10,060 nucleotides of DNA from CAZDFU01 sp964504985 (GCA_964504985.1 CAZDFU010000025.1:1-10060); one strand, 5' to 3'. Positions 1 to 5,962 are shown, numbered from the stretch's first letter. Notes: a model not told the origin generated them from the sequence alone. A program made the numbers and translations.

Positions 1-542
1 CTACTATTCTTAAGCCTAGACATCAAAGAGATATAGGAAGAATTACTAGTTTAGTAAAGGTGCTTGCTATGCTTAATCTTTGGTTTAGGGAGCGCAAGGG
101 TTCAGTAGTAATAGCAACAGAAGAAGATATAAGGGAGGCCTTTAACTTCTGGGACGCTATTTCTGAGGCACAAGAATTAAACTTACCGCCCTATGTATTA
201 AATTTATATAAAGAAGTTATATTAGCAACCTTTCAGGAGAAAAATAAAGATGAATCATCAATATTACCTAAAGTTGGTCTTACACGAAAGGATATTATGC
301 AAAAGCATTTCCAAGTATACGGAAGATATTTACCAGATTGGCAATTTAGACAACAAATTATTCCACTTCTTGAAACAGCAGGCTTGATAACTCAAGAGAA
401 AGATCCAACTAACGGAAGACAAATTCTAATTTTCCCCACTGCCTCGCTCACTAATTTGGAGGATCAAAATAATAGTGAGAACGATGGTGGGGTAACACAA
501 CTAAACAGCCTTGAACTTACATACCTTAATGAAGCAGATTAA
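1..542 (+). CDS. C-terminal part of a probable mobile-element replication/ATPase (primase-helicase type) protein
   Basis: The reading frame is open to the left window edge, so only about 179 C-terminal residues are visible and the true start lies outside; the internal GTG at 60 is not a convincing start. The first 70 residues are helical (RHQRDIGRITSLVKVLAMLNLWFRER in two stretches, then a TEEDIREAF segment). This resembles the helical region that follows the ATPase core in plasmid- and phage-type primase/helicase proteins, though that match is from memory. Around bases 280-435 the segment from GLTRKDIM through LLETAGLITQEKDP to a short IFPT strand looks like a winged helix-turn-helix. The last 35 residues are acidic, Asn/Gln-rich and probably disordered. 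The gene sits 14 bases upstream of the small protein at 557 and in the same direction as the recombinase, so it is probably cargo of the same integrated element. No catalytic motif is visible, so the function is inferred. Confidence 0.6.
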   Translation, partial: TILKPRHQRDIGRITSLVKVLAMLNLWFRERKGSVVIATEEDIREAFNFWDAISEAQELNLPPYVLNLYKEVILATFQEKNKDESSILPKVGLTRKDIMQKHFQVYGRYLPDWQFRQQIIPLLETAGLITQEKDPTNGRQILIFPTASLTNLEDQNNSENDGGVTQLNSLELTYLNEAD

Positions 543-556
543 GATGGGAGTTAGTG

Positions 557-733
557 ATGATTATCAGTGAAGTATCTTTGGAAGAATTAAGACAGATATA
601 TTTAAAGCATTATGGAGTCTCTTTAACCGATGAACAGGTGCTTGGTCTAGGGATAAAACTAATAAATTTATTTAAAATCATAGCAAGACCAATACCAGAT
701 GTTGACATCAAAAATAAGAAAGATACACAATGA
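557..733 (+). CDS. Small conserved-looking protein upstream of the recombinase (58 residues)
   Basis: An ATG at 557 (or the in-frame GTG directly before it at 554) opens 58 codons ending at TGA 731-733. A GGGAG ribosome binding site lies at 546-550, about seven bases upstream. The stop overlaps the recombinase start as ATGA (730-733), a translational-coupling arrangement that argues this is a real gene. The protein reads as an amphipathic helix (SLEELRQIYLKHYG), then a short SLTDEQVLGLGIKLINLF segment, an IARPIP motif and a basic tail. It has no cysteines, membrane segment or known catalytic motif. From memory, similar short proteins with a YG-x-x-LTDEQ-x(n)-LF-x(n)-RPIP layout accompany recombinases in CPR genomes. 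A role as recombinase accessory or directionality factor would fit the coupling but is inference. Confidence 0.72.
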   Translation: MIISEVSLEELRQIYLKHYGVSLTDEQVLGLGIKLINLFKIIARPIPDVDIKNKKDTQ

Positions 734-2391
734 AAGTAGTGATAGATAAATATATTTTCTATAAAAGAAAATCTTCTGATTCAGAAGATAAACAAATTCT
801 AAGTCTGGATTCTCAAGATAGAGTTATTAGGGAAAGCGTACCTAATTTTGATTCCTTCAACATAACTGCTAACTATCAGGAAAGCATGAGTGCTAAAGCT
901 CCTGGAAGGCCTAAATTCAACCAGATGTGTGAAAAGCTGGAATCTGGTGAGGCTCAATATATTATCTGTTGGCAATTAAACCGTTTAGCAAGGAATCCAG
1001 TTGATGGGGGTAGGATTATTTGGTTAGTTCAGAACTTCGGAGTAAAGATTATCACTCCTTCAAAAACTTATGATGTTAACGACATTCTCCTCATGTACGT
1101 TGAGTTTGCTATGAGTAATCAGTTTATAAACGATCTTAAAAAGAGTTCAGCAAGAGGAGTAGAGGATAAACTTAGGGCTGGAATTGCTCCAGTTTTGGCT
1201 CCATTAGGTTATCTTAATGATGTAACTAAGAAACAAGGCCTAAGAGATATTATTGTTGATCCTAAAAGATTTGGGTTAGTAAGAAAGATGTGGGATTTAC
1301 TTTTAACAGGTCATTACTCAGTTCAGCGAATTTGGGTTATTTCTACTAATGAGTGGGGATTAAGACATAGAGATGGTAAACCTTTCTCTAGGTCAAAGAT
1401 TTATGAGCTTTTTACTAATATCTTCTACACAGGCAAGTACTACATCTATGCAGGGGTAACTTACGATAACGGTGTGCATCAGCCTATGATTTCCTTAGAT
1501 GAATACGATCGAGCACAAAAAATACTCGGTGCAAAAGGTAAGCCACGAATGGTAGGACATCAATTTTCCTATACTAAGTTAATTAAGTGCGCTTGCGGTT
1601 CTGGTATTACTGCTCACGAGAGATTTAGAAAGGTTTGTCCAGAATGCCATTATAAGTATAATGCTCAAAAGAATGAGATCTGTCCCAAATGTAAAACTAC
1701 AGCCCCTGAAAACACCTGGTATAAGTGCTATTACCATTGTTCCAAGAAATATAATCCAAACTGCAAACAGCCATATATAGACGAAGATTCTCTATACAAA
1801 CAGTTTGACCAGATTTTAAGCACATTAACTATTCCTCAGGATTTTATTAACTGGACTCTAAAAAGGCTTAGAGAGCAAAATAAGGATGAGATAGAAAATA
1901 GAAATTCCATAAAGGAGAACCTTGAAGCTAACTTAACCGCTGTAACTAAAAGATTGGATAACCTTCTAACTAAATATTTAAGTGATGAGAATAGGAATGG
2001 CGAGATTATTAGCGATACTGAATTTAAGCATCAAAAAACTAACGGATTAGCAGACAAAAAGAAATTCGAGGAAGAACTACAAAGTTTAAGTGTGAGTCAG
2101 AATTCCTGGCTAGATACGGCCGAAAGAGTATTTACTTTTTCTAGATATGCTAGATATTGGTTAGAACAAGGAACGTTAGAAGAGAAGAGAACGGTTGCTG
2201 CTGCTTTTGGTTTGAACCTGACTTTAGATAATAGATTATTGCGTTATGACTTGCTAAAGCCATTTGAGAGAATCAGAGAGGCTGCTGATAAGATGAAAGA
2301 TGAAGCTATAAAGGTTCGTCCCCAAGAAAGGACTGTTATAGCAGGACAATCATACTACTTTAACCCTCAAAATCCCTTTTGGGGTGACTGA
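730..2391 (+). CDS. Large serine recombinase (integrase of the mobile element)
   Basis: The 553-residue protein cuts and rejoins DNA at attachment sites through a covalent 5'-phosphoserine link. The N-terminal resolvase domain (about residues 7-150) has Y11-x-R13-x-S15 with S15 as the likely nucleophile, then SLDSQ (25-29), GRP (59-61) and LNRLAR (83-88), which matches the family LDRLSR arginine motif with Asn replacing Asp. A recombinase domain follows at about 155-275 (APLGYLN, then a YELFTNIFYTGKYYI segment). A zinc-ribbon region at 287-345 contains nine cysteines, more than usual. A coiled coil spans about 372-455, and a C-terminal helical part ends in FNPQNPFWGD. The length fits large serine recombinases. 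The start overlaps the upstream gene by ATGA. The last three codons and stop lie inside the acceptor and T-stem of the opposite-strand tRNA-His, marking the probable attachment site. Confidence 0.95.
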   Translation: MKVVIDKYIFYKRKSSDSEDKQILSLDSQDRVIRESVPNFDSFNITANYQESMSAKAPGRPKFNQMCEKLESGEAQYIICWQLNRLARNPVDGGRIIWLVQNFGVKIITPSKTYDVNDILLMYVEFAMSNQFINDLKKSSARGVEDKLRAGIAPVLAPLGYLNDVTKKQGLRDIIVDPKRFGLVRKMWDLLLTGHYSVQRIWVISTNEWGLRHRDGKPFSRSKIYELFTNIFYTGKYYIYAGVTYDNGVHQPMISLDEYDRAQKILGAKGKPRMVGHQFSYTKLIKCACGSGITAHERFRKVCPECHYKYNAQKNEICPKCKTTAPENTWYKCYYHCSKKYNPNCKQPYIDEDSLYKQFDQILSTLTIPQDFINWTLKRLREQNKDEIENRNSIKENLEANLTAVTKRLDNLLTKYLSDENRNGEIISDTEFKHQKTNGLADKKKFEEELQSLSVSQNSWLDTAERVFTFSRYARYWLEQGTLEEKRTVAAAFGLNLTLDNRLLRYDLLKPFERIREAADKMKDEAIKVRPQERTVIAGQSYYFNPQNPFWGD

Positions 2392-2407
2392 CGGGTAACG
2401 CTCCCGC
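2380..2407. other. Probable attachment site (attL/attR) at the tRNA-His 3' end
   Basis: The tRNA 3' terminus and T-arm coincide with the recombinase stop codon, so this is the natural boundary between element (left) and chromosome (right). Integrases commonly use tRNA 3' ends because a short identical segment on the element restores the tRNA after integration. The exact crossover dinucleotide cannot be read, because the partner site is outside the window. The other boundary should carry a direct repeat of part of this segment. Confidence 0.5.
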
Positions 2408-2455
2408 TGCTTTCTGTTCCACAAACAGACGCTCTACTTTTGAGCTACAGTCACC
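2380..2455 (-). tRNA. tRNA-His (anticodon GTG) with non-canonical elbow
   Basis: Read on the minus strand, the gene starts with the extra G-1 of tRNA-His at 2455. G-1 pairs with C73, and positions 1-7 (GTGACTG) pair fully with 66-72, giving an eight-pair acceptor stem as in other bacterial tRNA-His. The D stem is GCTC/GAGC. The anticodon stem TCTGT/ACAGA is perfect, with loop TTGTGGA and anticodon GTG at 2422-2420. The T stem is GCGGG/CCCGT (one G-T pair). CCA is encoded at 2382-2380. The D-loop is only AAAAGTA, the variable loop is AAGCA, and the T-loop is AGCGTTA instead of the usual TTCRANY, so most conserved elbow contacts are missing. The 3' end overlaps the serine recombinase coding end by 12 bases. 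Intact stems plus an upstream -10 box favour a real, transcribed gene, but a degraded or attachment-site remnant cannot be excluded. Confidence 0.82.
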
Positions 2456-2465
2456 GTTAATCCAA

Positions 2466-2474
2466 ATTTTACCA
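2466..2474 (-). promoter_or_regulatory. Extended -10 promoter of tRNA-His
   Basis: The minus strand reads TGGTAAAAT, an extended -10 (TG-n-TAAAAT) ending ten bases before the tRNA 5' end. A weak -35 (TGGAAT, minus strand, 2494-2489) sits 17 bases away. The same nonamer occurs upstream of the tRNA-Arg gene at 9882-9874. Confidence 0.5.
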
Positions 2475-2477
2475 TTG

Positions 2478-2505
2478 TTGACATTTTTATTCCAATCCAT
2501 ATGAT
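2478..2505 (+). promoter_or_regulatory. Sigma70-type promoter of the 2512 gene, leaderless
   Basis: A perfect -35 TTGACA at 2478-2483 is followed, after 16 bases, by -10 TATGAT at 2500-2505. The predicted transcription start falls on or next to the ATG at 2512. There is no purine-rich ribosome binding site, so the mRNA is probably leaderless. The site overlaps the divergent tRNA-His promoter region. Confidence 0.7.
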
Positions 2506-2511
2506 ATGGCT

Positions 2512-3015
2512 ATGGCAGATATAGAAACAAAAACCTATGCTTATGATTATATTGATCTCCGCAGATGGAAAACCTGGCATATACTGGAGGGATCTGAATT
2601 ATTATTGAGGAGTGTTGCATGCAGCGTAGAACCTGGATCTCCTTCTGATTGGTTAGTTTTTGCAAGAAATGTCTATAATGCTATAACTTCAGAAGTAAGA
2701 GGTAATCAGGTTCATCTTCAGGGCGAAGGTTATTTACTTACATTTGAATGGCCCCAGATCAGTAGAATAGATGCAAGAGGGTTGACAACCTGGCATGAAG
2801 AAGAACCTTTTTTTAGATTAGAAAGCAGAATGTCTAACCCAGGCTCCCCAGAGGGAAAATCTTTATCTGAAAGTATGAGAAATATTGCCCGTCTTATGTC
2901 CTCACAACATCGGATGATGACAAGGGTAAATAAAGAACAAGGGGTATTCTATTTTAGAAAAGAAGATTATTCCACCTCACGATGGGGAACTTGCAGGGCT
3001 TTAATATTAGGTTAA
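2512..3015 (+). CDS. Hypothetical protein, 167 residues
   Basis: I do not recognise this protein. I chose the ATG at 2512 (MADIETKTY) over the in-frame ATG at 2506 because the -10 box ends at 2505, so 2506 would lie upstream of the expected transcription start. The product is soluble-looking, with no signal peptide or membrane segment, and has mixed alpha/beta character. It contains six tryptophans spread along its length (RRWKTW, DW, EW, TW, RW), a strand-like VHLQGEGYLLTFEW stretch and a helical LSESMRNIARLMSSQHRMM segment before the final strand VFYFRKED. Its two cysteines are far apart. It lies immediately to the chromosome side of the integration site and converges on the glycosidase gene, with seven bases between the stops. 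Codon use is not visibly different from its neighbours. Confidence 0.8.
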   Translation: MADIETKTYAYDYIDLRRWKTWHILEGSELLLRSVACSVEPGSPSDWLVFARNVYNAITSEVRGNQVHLQGEGYLLTFEWPQISRIDARGLTTWHEEEPFFRLESRMSNPGSPEGKSLSESMRNIARLMSSQHRMMTRVNKEQGVFYFRKEDYSTSRWGTCRALILG

Positions 3016-3022
3016 CTATTAT

Positions 3023-4771
3023 TTAATTTGAAAATGGCAAAAGATTCCAAAGCTTAGCAGGATAAAACAAAGCAGAGATGATATCAGGCTGAAGAACTCC
3101 AAAATCCAAAGTATTTATTCCTGATACAACTTTAGTCTTAAGTTTGGATGGTTTATAGAAGGGTTTCTCTAAAGTGAAATCAAAGGTATACTCAGGCAAC
3201 AAATACCTGGCATCAATCTTGGCAGAGATACCATCTTTATCTATGCTTATTTTTTGTACACTTTCTCCTGTTGCACCTGAAACCTTTAATAAATATTCAC
3301 CCGCAGGATCCCTTTTCCATCCAAGCAGACTTTTAACCAATAAAACAACAGGTGATCTAACCTCAGTGGTAAATTCTATAGGAATAGTATCAAATTGGCT
3401 GCTTCCTGAGAAAAGATTAAGGGAAACTTTAAAAGTTCCATCTTCTGGAGCTTTAAGGTTAATACTAAAGGTATGTTCCTGGCCTGGTTCTATTTCAGTA
3501 CTTTTAGGGAGTTCTACAGGGTCTATTCCTAGTTTTTCTCCACCCTGTATAGCAACCAGCCTAACAGATTCCTGCTCTCCCCAAATAGACTGACCAATAT
3601 TTTTAAAGGTTAGCTGGATATTATATATTTCACCAGCCACAATTGAGGTATAAACCTCACCTTTTTTTAATTCTGCTTTATTTTCCTGAACTGGTTGACC
3701 TTTGGATTTTGCCATACCCATAATAGCTTGATACTGAGGGTAATAATCAGGGTATTGTACTCCCAAAATCCTCACATCTTGTTTTTCACCTGTGACTTTT
3801 TTAAAAGAAAAGTGATCAAAAGGAGCTTGCTGATAAGTTAGAAGGAAAGGTGTAACTGCTGCAATCCGTTCAGAGTCCCAGGCTGTCTTAAAAGCAGTCT
3901 GGTAATACTCAGCAACTTTTTCTGCTGAGGGAAAAAAATTATTGTAACTTATCCCTTCTGCATGTCTCCACCCTGTTTCTGTAATAAAAATAGGCAGATT
4001 TTTGTTGACTCCCAGCTTCCTAAGCTGCTGTAATTCCCAATACCAGGTTCTAATTGTTCCGCGCCCGCTGTCTTCCGGTGAACCTGAAAACTCTGGATTT
4101 GGATAAGAATGAGATACCCAACCATCCAGTTTATTAAATATACCAGGCACTGCTTCCTCCATTTGTTCCATAAAGGTTAACTGATCCATATACCCTGGGG
4201 GTTTTTGAGGGGCAGAAGCATCAAGACCAGCATTGAGTATAAAATAATCTCTATTTCTTTCTTTAAGTGTTGTAATAATCTTATCTAAAGTTTCTGCATA
4301 CAATTTGGGGTCAACATAATTTCCCCATTCCTTACCATGGTTTGGTTCGTTATATACAATCACATACCTGTTTTTAACAGGCCAAATTAAACTATCCAAA
4401 AAATCTGCCCAAGCCTTTTCCTCTCCTTCATATGGCGTTTCCCAGTGATCACTAACAGGTTTTGTAGCCAGCCTTATTAGGGGAATTAGATGTCTTCTTC
4501 TTAAATCATTAAAAAACTCCTGCCATTTGCCTTGGTTTCTGTCTTTACTTTCAATAAGTACAGTCACATACCCCCAATCACCACCGGAAGAATTAACCAG
4601 CTGGGCAGCAGGAGAGGACTCTTCTGGGGATGCTGTAATTATATGAATGCCAAACTTGTTATTTGGAACAGATAAAGGATCAACTACGGCATAAACAGAG
4701 TTTAAGGTGTAAGGAATAACGTATAGAAAAAGTAATAAGGAAGAAACAACTTTAACTACAAACCTTTTCAT
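3023..4771 (-). CDS. Secreted or anchored glycoside hydrolase (clan A type TIM barrel) with Ig-like C-terminal region
   Basis: The protein has a signal peptide or N-terminal anchor: MKRF followed by a hydrophobic stretch and then SVYAVVDP. I prefer the ATG at 4771 over the upstream ATG at 4795 because it gives a typical signal sequence and an extended -10 box lies just before it; the longer form would add eight residues. Residues about 35-350 form a barrel with the clan A acid/base motif NEP (E142 from the chosen start, in VIVYNEPNHGKEWG) and the nucleophile motif ITETGW (E265), so both catalytic glutamates are present. Residues about 375-470 (TFKNIGQSIW, then IEPGQEHTFSINLKAPEDGTF) resemble an NBR1-like Ig domain. 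A second beta-rich module follows. The final stretch (DIISALFYPAKLWNLLPF) is hydrophobic and might contact the membrane. Substrate and GH family number cannot be told by eye; the role is probably polysaccharide hydrolysis at the cell surface. Confidence 0.88.
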   Translation of the reverse strand: MKRFVVKVVSSLLLFLYVIPYTLNSVYAVVDPLSVPNNKFGIHIITASPEESSPAAQLVNSSGGDWGYVTVLIESKDRNQGKWQEFFNDLRRRHLIPLIRLATKPVSDHWETPYEGEEKAWADFLDSLIWPVKNRYVIVYNEPNHGKEWGNYVDPKLYAETLDKIITTLKERNRDYFILNAGLDASAPQKPPGYMDQLTFMEQMEEAVPGIFNKLDGWVSHSYPNPEFSGSPEDSGRGTIRTWYWELQQLRKLGVNKNLPIFITETGWRHAEGISYNNFFPSAEKVAEYYQTAFKTAWDSERIAAVTPFLLTYQQAPFDHFSFKKVTGEKQDVRILGVQYPDYYPQYQAIMGMAKSKGQPVQENKAELKKGEVYTSIVAGEIYNIQLTFKNIGQSIWGEQESVRLVAIQGGEKLGIDPVELPKSTEIEPGQEHTFSINLKAPEDGTFKVSLNLFSGSSQFDTIPIEFTTEVRSPVVLLVKSLLGWKRDPAGEYLLKVSGATGESVQKISIDKDGISAKIDARYLLPEYTFDFTLEKPFYKPSKLKTKVVSGINTLDFGVLQPDIISALFYPAKLWNLLPFSN

Positions 4772-4781
4772 TGAGCTATAT

Positions 4782-4790
4782 ATTTTATCA
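4782..4790 (-). promoter_or_regulatory. Extended -10 promoter of the glycosidase gene
   Basis: The minus strand reads TGATAAAAT, an extended -10, ten bases before the preferred ATG at 4771. The -35 is poor (TTCAAG at a 15-base spacing). There is no Shine-Dalgarno sequence before the ATG, which fits a leaderless or near-leaderless transcript. Confidence 0.45.
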
Positions 4791-4803
4791 TGCATTTTTA
4801 ACC

Positions 4804-4832
4804 TTGAAGCTAATAGGAGACTCTGTTAGAAT
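4804..4832 (+). promoter_or_regulatory. Promoter of the 4842 gene, leaderless
   Basis: A -35 TTGAAG at 4804-4809 and a -10 TAGAAT at 4827-4832 are separated by 17 bases. The ATG at 4842 begins ten bases after the -10, near the expected transcription start, and has no ribosome binding site in the transcribed part. It is divergent from, and close to, the glycosidase promoter. Confidence 0.6.
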
Positions 4833-4841
4833 CTTCAGCCT

Positions 4842-5369
4842 ATGGCCGAAAGAATAAAAGATATTCCTCATTCCAGGAGAATATCTATGGTAGCTGCAAT
4901 TCAGGAAACTATCCCCCGGGATAGATTAACAGTAGTAACGTCCGGAGGCAGATTACACGAAATGCGGGGTTTTGTATGGTTAGACCGCTTGCCGTTTTGT
5001 TTCAGGGCATGGCCTAAAGTTAATAAACTCGATTTTTTGGAAAACGGATTAACGGTACACACAGCATGGGGATTTACCCATAAACCCTATGAGCCTCTTA
5101 ACTTTAGGCCTGCTACAGGAGGCATCATCACAGAGGCTGATATGTTATACATAATAAATGGTCTTAATATAAAAGAGGGAAGGATTAAAGTTGCAGAGGA
5201 AGACGGAAAAATTCCCCAATTATTCACAGTTATATTGACCGGCAAAGAAAGAGCATATAGAAGGTTTGACCAGCGCTATACAGAAGATTTTTTCCTTAGG
5301 AAAGCTTATACTACAGCAGTAAGTCTTGTTTGTGATGAAGGAGAAGCTGCACTTAAACCTCTTGCTTGA
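4842..5369 (+). CDS. Hypothetical protein, 175 residues
   Basis: I do not recognise this protein. The ATG at 4842 fits the promoter just upstream (TTGAAG, 17 bases, TAGAAT) and gives a probable leaderless mRNA. The sequence is basic and soluble, with no signal peptide, membrane segment or cysteine-pair motif. It begins with a helix (IPHSRRISMVAAIQETIP), followed by a beta-rich middle (LTVVTSGGRLHEMRGFVW, then FCFRAWPKVNKLDFLENGLTV), a GGIITEADMLYIINGL segment and a C-terminal helix carrying an aromatic/basic cluster (YRRFDQRYTEDFF). The gene is divergent from the glycosidase and is followed after 33 bases by the DUF6504-like gene, which has its own promoter. No function is assigned. Confidence 0.8.
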   Translation: MAERIKDIPHSRRISMVAAIQETIPRDRLTVVTSGGRLHEMRGFVWLDRLPFCFRAWPKVNKLDFLENGLTVHTAWGFTHKPYEPLNFRPATGGIITEADMLYIINGLNIKEGRIKVAEEDGKIPQLFTVILTGKERAYRRFDQRYTEDFFLRKAYTTAVSLVCDEGEAALKPLA

Positions 5370-5395
5370 TTTTCGTACTTCTTTCGGTATATATT
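5366..5395 (+). promoter_or_regulatory. Promoter of the 5403 gene, leaderless
   Basis: A -35 TTGATT at 5366-5371, an 18-base spacer and a -10 TATATT at 5390-5395 precede the ATG at 5403 by seven bases. The -35 overlaps the end of the upstream coding region. No SOS (LexA) box of the E. coli or Gram-positive type is visible here. Confidence 0.6.
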
Positions 5396-5402
5396 AGATT
5401 AT

Positions 5403-5645
5403 ATGCTGGAAATTGGGGAACCTGTTGATGTTTGGGTATTATTTCAAAAATCTAAATTTCAACCATCTGTATTTTTCTGGCATGGCAGACAAATCAAAGT
5501 AGAAAAAATAAATTTAGTACATACTTCCAAGGAAGGCTCCAATGTTTTTTATCACTTTTCCATTTCTTCAGGAGGGAATTTTTACCAACTTAAGTTTGAT
5601 ACTAATAAATTAAATTGGATTTTGGAAGAAGTAGAAGAGGGATAA
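5403..5645 (+). CDS. Small DUF6504-like protein associated with DNA polymerase IV
   Basis: The 80-residue protein has the strand pattern of a small beta-barrel: GEPVDVWVLF, then SVFFWHGRQIKVEKINLVH, VFYHFSISSGGNFYQLKFD and LNWILEEVEE. The F-x-W-x-G-R-x-(I/Y)-x-V-x-x-(I/V) core and the final W-x-L strand recall DUF6504 proteins, which are often encoded next to, or fused to, Y-family polymerases. The family match is from memory. The dinB gene lies downstream in the same direction but is separated by the GIY-YIG gene, which supports the link and suggests an inserted cassette. The gene has its own promoter and no Shine-Dalgarno sequence. It probably forms an operon with dinB; its biochemical role is unknown. 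Confidence 0.75.
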   Translation: MLEIGEPVDVWVLFQKSKFQPSVFFWHGRQIKVEKINLVHTSKEGSNVFYHFSISSGGNFYQLKFDTNKLNWILEEVEEG

Positions 5646-5653
5646 AATTATCC
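5640..5653. repeat. Short inverted repeat at the end of the 5403 gene
   Basis: GGATAA and TTATCC form a perfect six-base inverted repeat with a two-base AA spacer. The left arm includes the TAA stop codon of the upstream gene, and the right arm touches the start of the GIY-YIG flanking repeat. The stem is AT-rich and lacks a T-tract, so it is a poor terminator. Confidence 0.4.
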
Positions 5654-5688
5654 TTCGACTAAGTGAGCACAGCGAACGCATGGAGAAG
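5652..5688 (+). repeat. Left flanking repeat of the GIY-YIG cassette
   Basis: The segment contains TTCG at 5654-5657 opposite CGAA at 5673-5676, and CTTC at 5653-5656 opposite GAAG at 5685-5688, so it can fold imperfectly. It shares TCGACT and the GCGAAC/GTTCGC element with the sequence right of the nuclease gene. Its last bases (GGAGAAG) act as the ribosome binding site of the nuclease gene. Similar sequence before GIY-YIG genes often yields annotated N-termini such as VSEHSERMEK; this is from memory. Confidence 0.5.
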
Positions 5689-5695
5689 TACAAAA

Positions 5696-5962
5696 ATGTA
5701 TAAACAGTGGAAATGGTATGTCTATATTATTGAATGCTTAGATGGAACCTATTATACCGGTATGACTTGGAAACCAGAATTAAGACTAGAGCAACACCTT
5801 TCCGGATTGGGTGGAAAATATACAGCTAAACATGGTGTTAAAACATTGGTTTACTATGAGAAACACATAGATTATCAGGATGCCAGGTCCAGAGAAAAAC
5901 AAATTAAAGGTTGGAGTCAGAAGAAAAAAAGAGAGATCTTAATTGAAGGTTTTAAATTGTAG
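5696..5962 (+). CDS. Small GIY-YIG nuclease-domain protein
   Basis: The 88-residue protein is essentially one GIY-YIG domain, a fold that makes single metal-dependent cuts in DNA. Visible motifs are WYVYIIEC (GIY strand), YYTGMT (YIG strand), RLEQHLSG with the catalytic arginine, LVYYEKH, and ARSREKQIKGWSQKKK with the metal-binding glutamate. I prefer the ATG at 5696 over the GTG at 5663, because a GGAGAAG ribosome binding site lies 8-14 bases upstream and the extra 11 residues of the longer form come from the flanking repeat. The C-terminus (EILIEGFKL) stops earlier than many relatives, which run on after this point. The gene sits between the DUF6504-like gene and dinB and is bordered by related short repeats, which suggests a mobile cassette. 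UvrC-like excision activity is unlikely at this size. Confidence 0.9.
   Translation: MYKQWKWYVYIIECLDGTYYTGMTWKPELRLEQHLSGLGGKYTAKHGVKTLVYYEKHIDYQDARSREKQIKGWSQKKKREILIEGFKL

Noticed and set aside
3174..3593. Plus-strand open frame of 139 codons
   Set aside because: It is antisense within the glycosidase gene, has no ribosome binding site or promoter, and its translation is Ser/Pro/Leu-rich low-complexity sequence.
5663..5695. GTG start at 5663 for the GIY-YIG gene
   Set aside because: The added residues are translated from the flanking repeat, and the GGAGAAG site points to the ATG at 5696.
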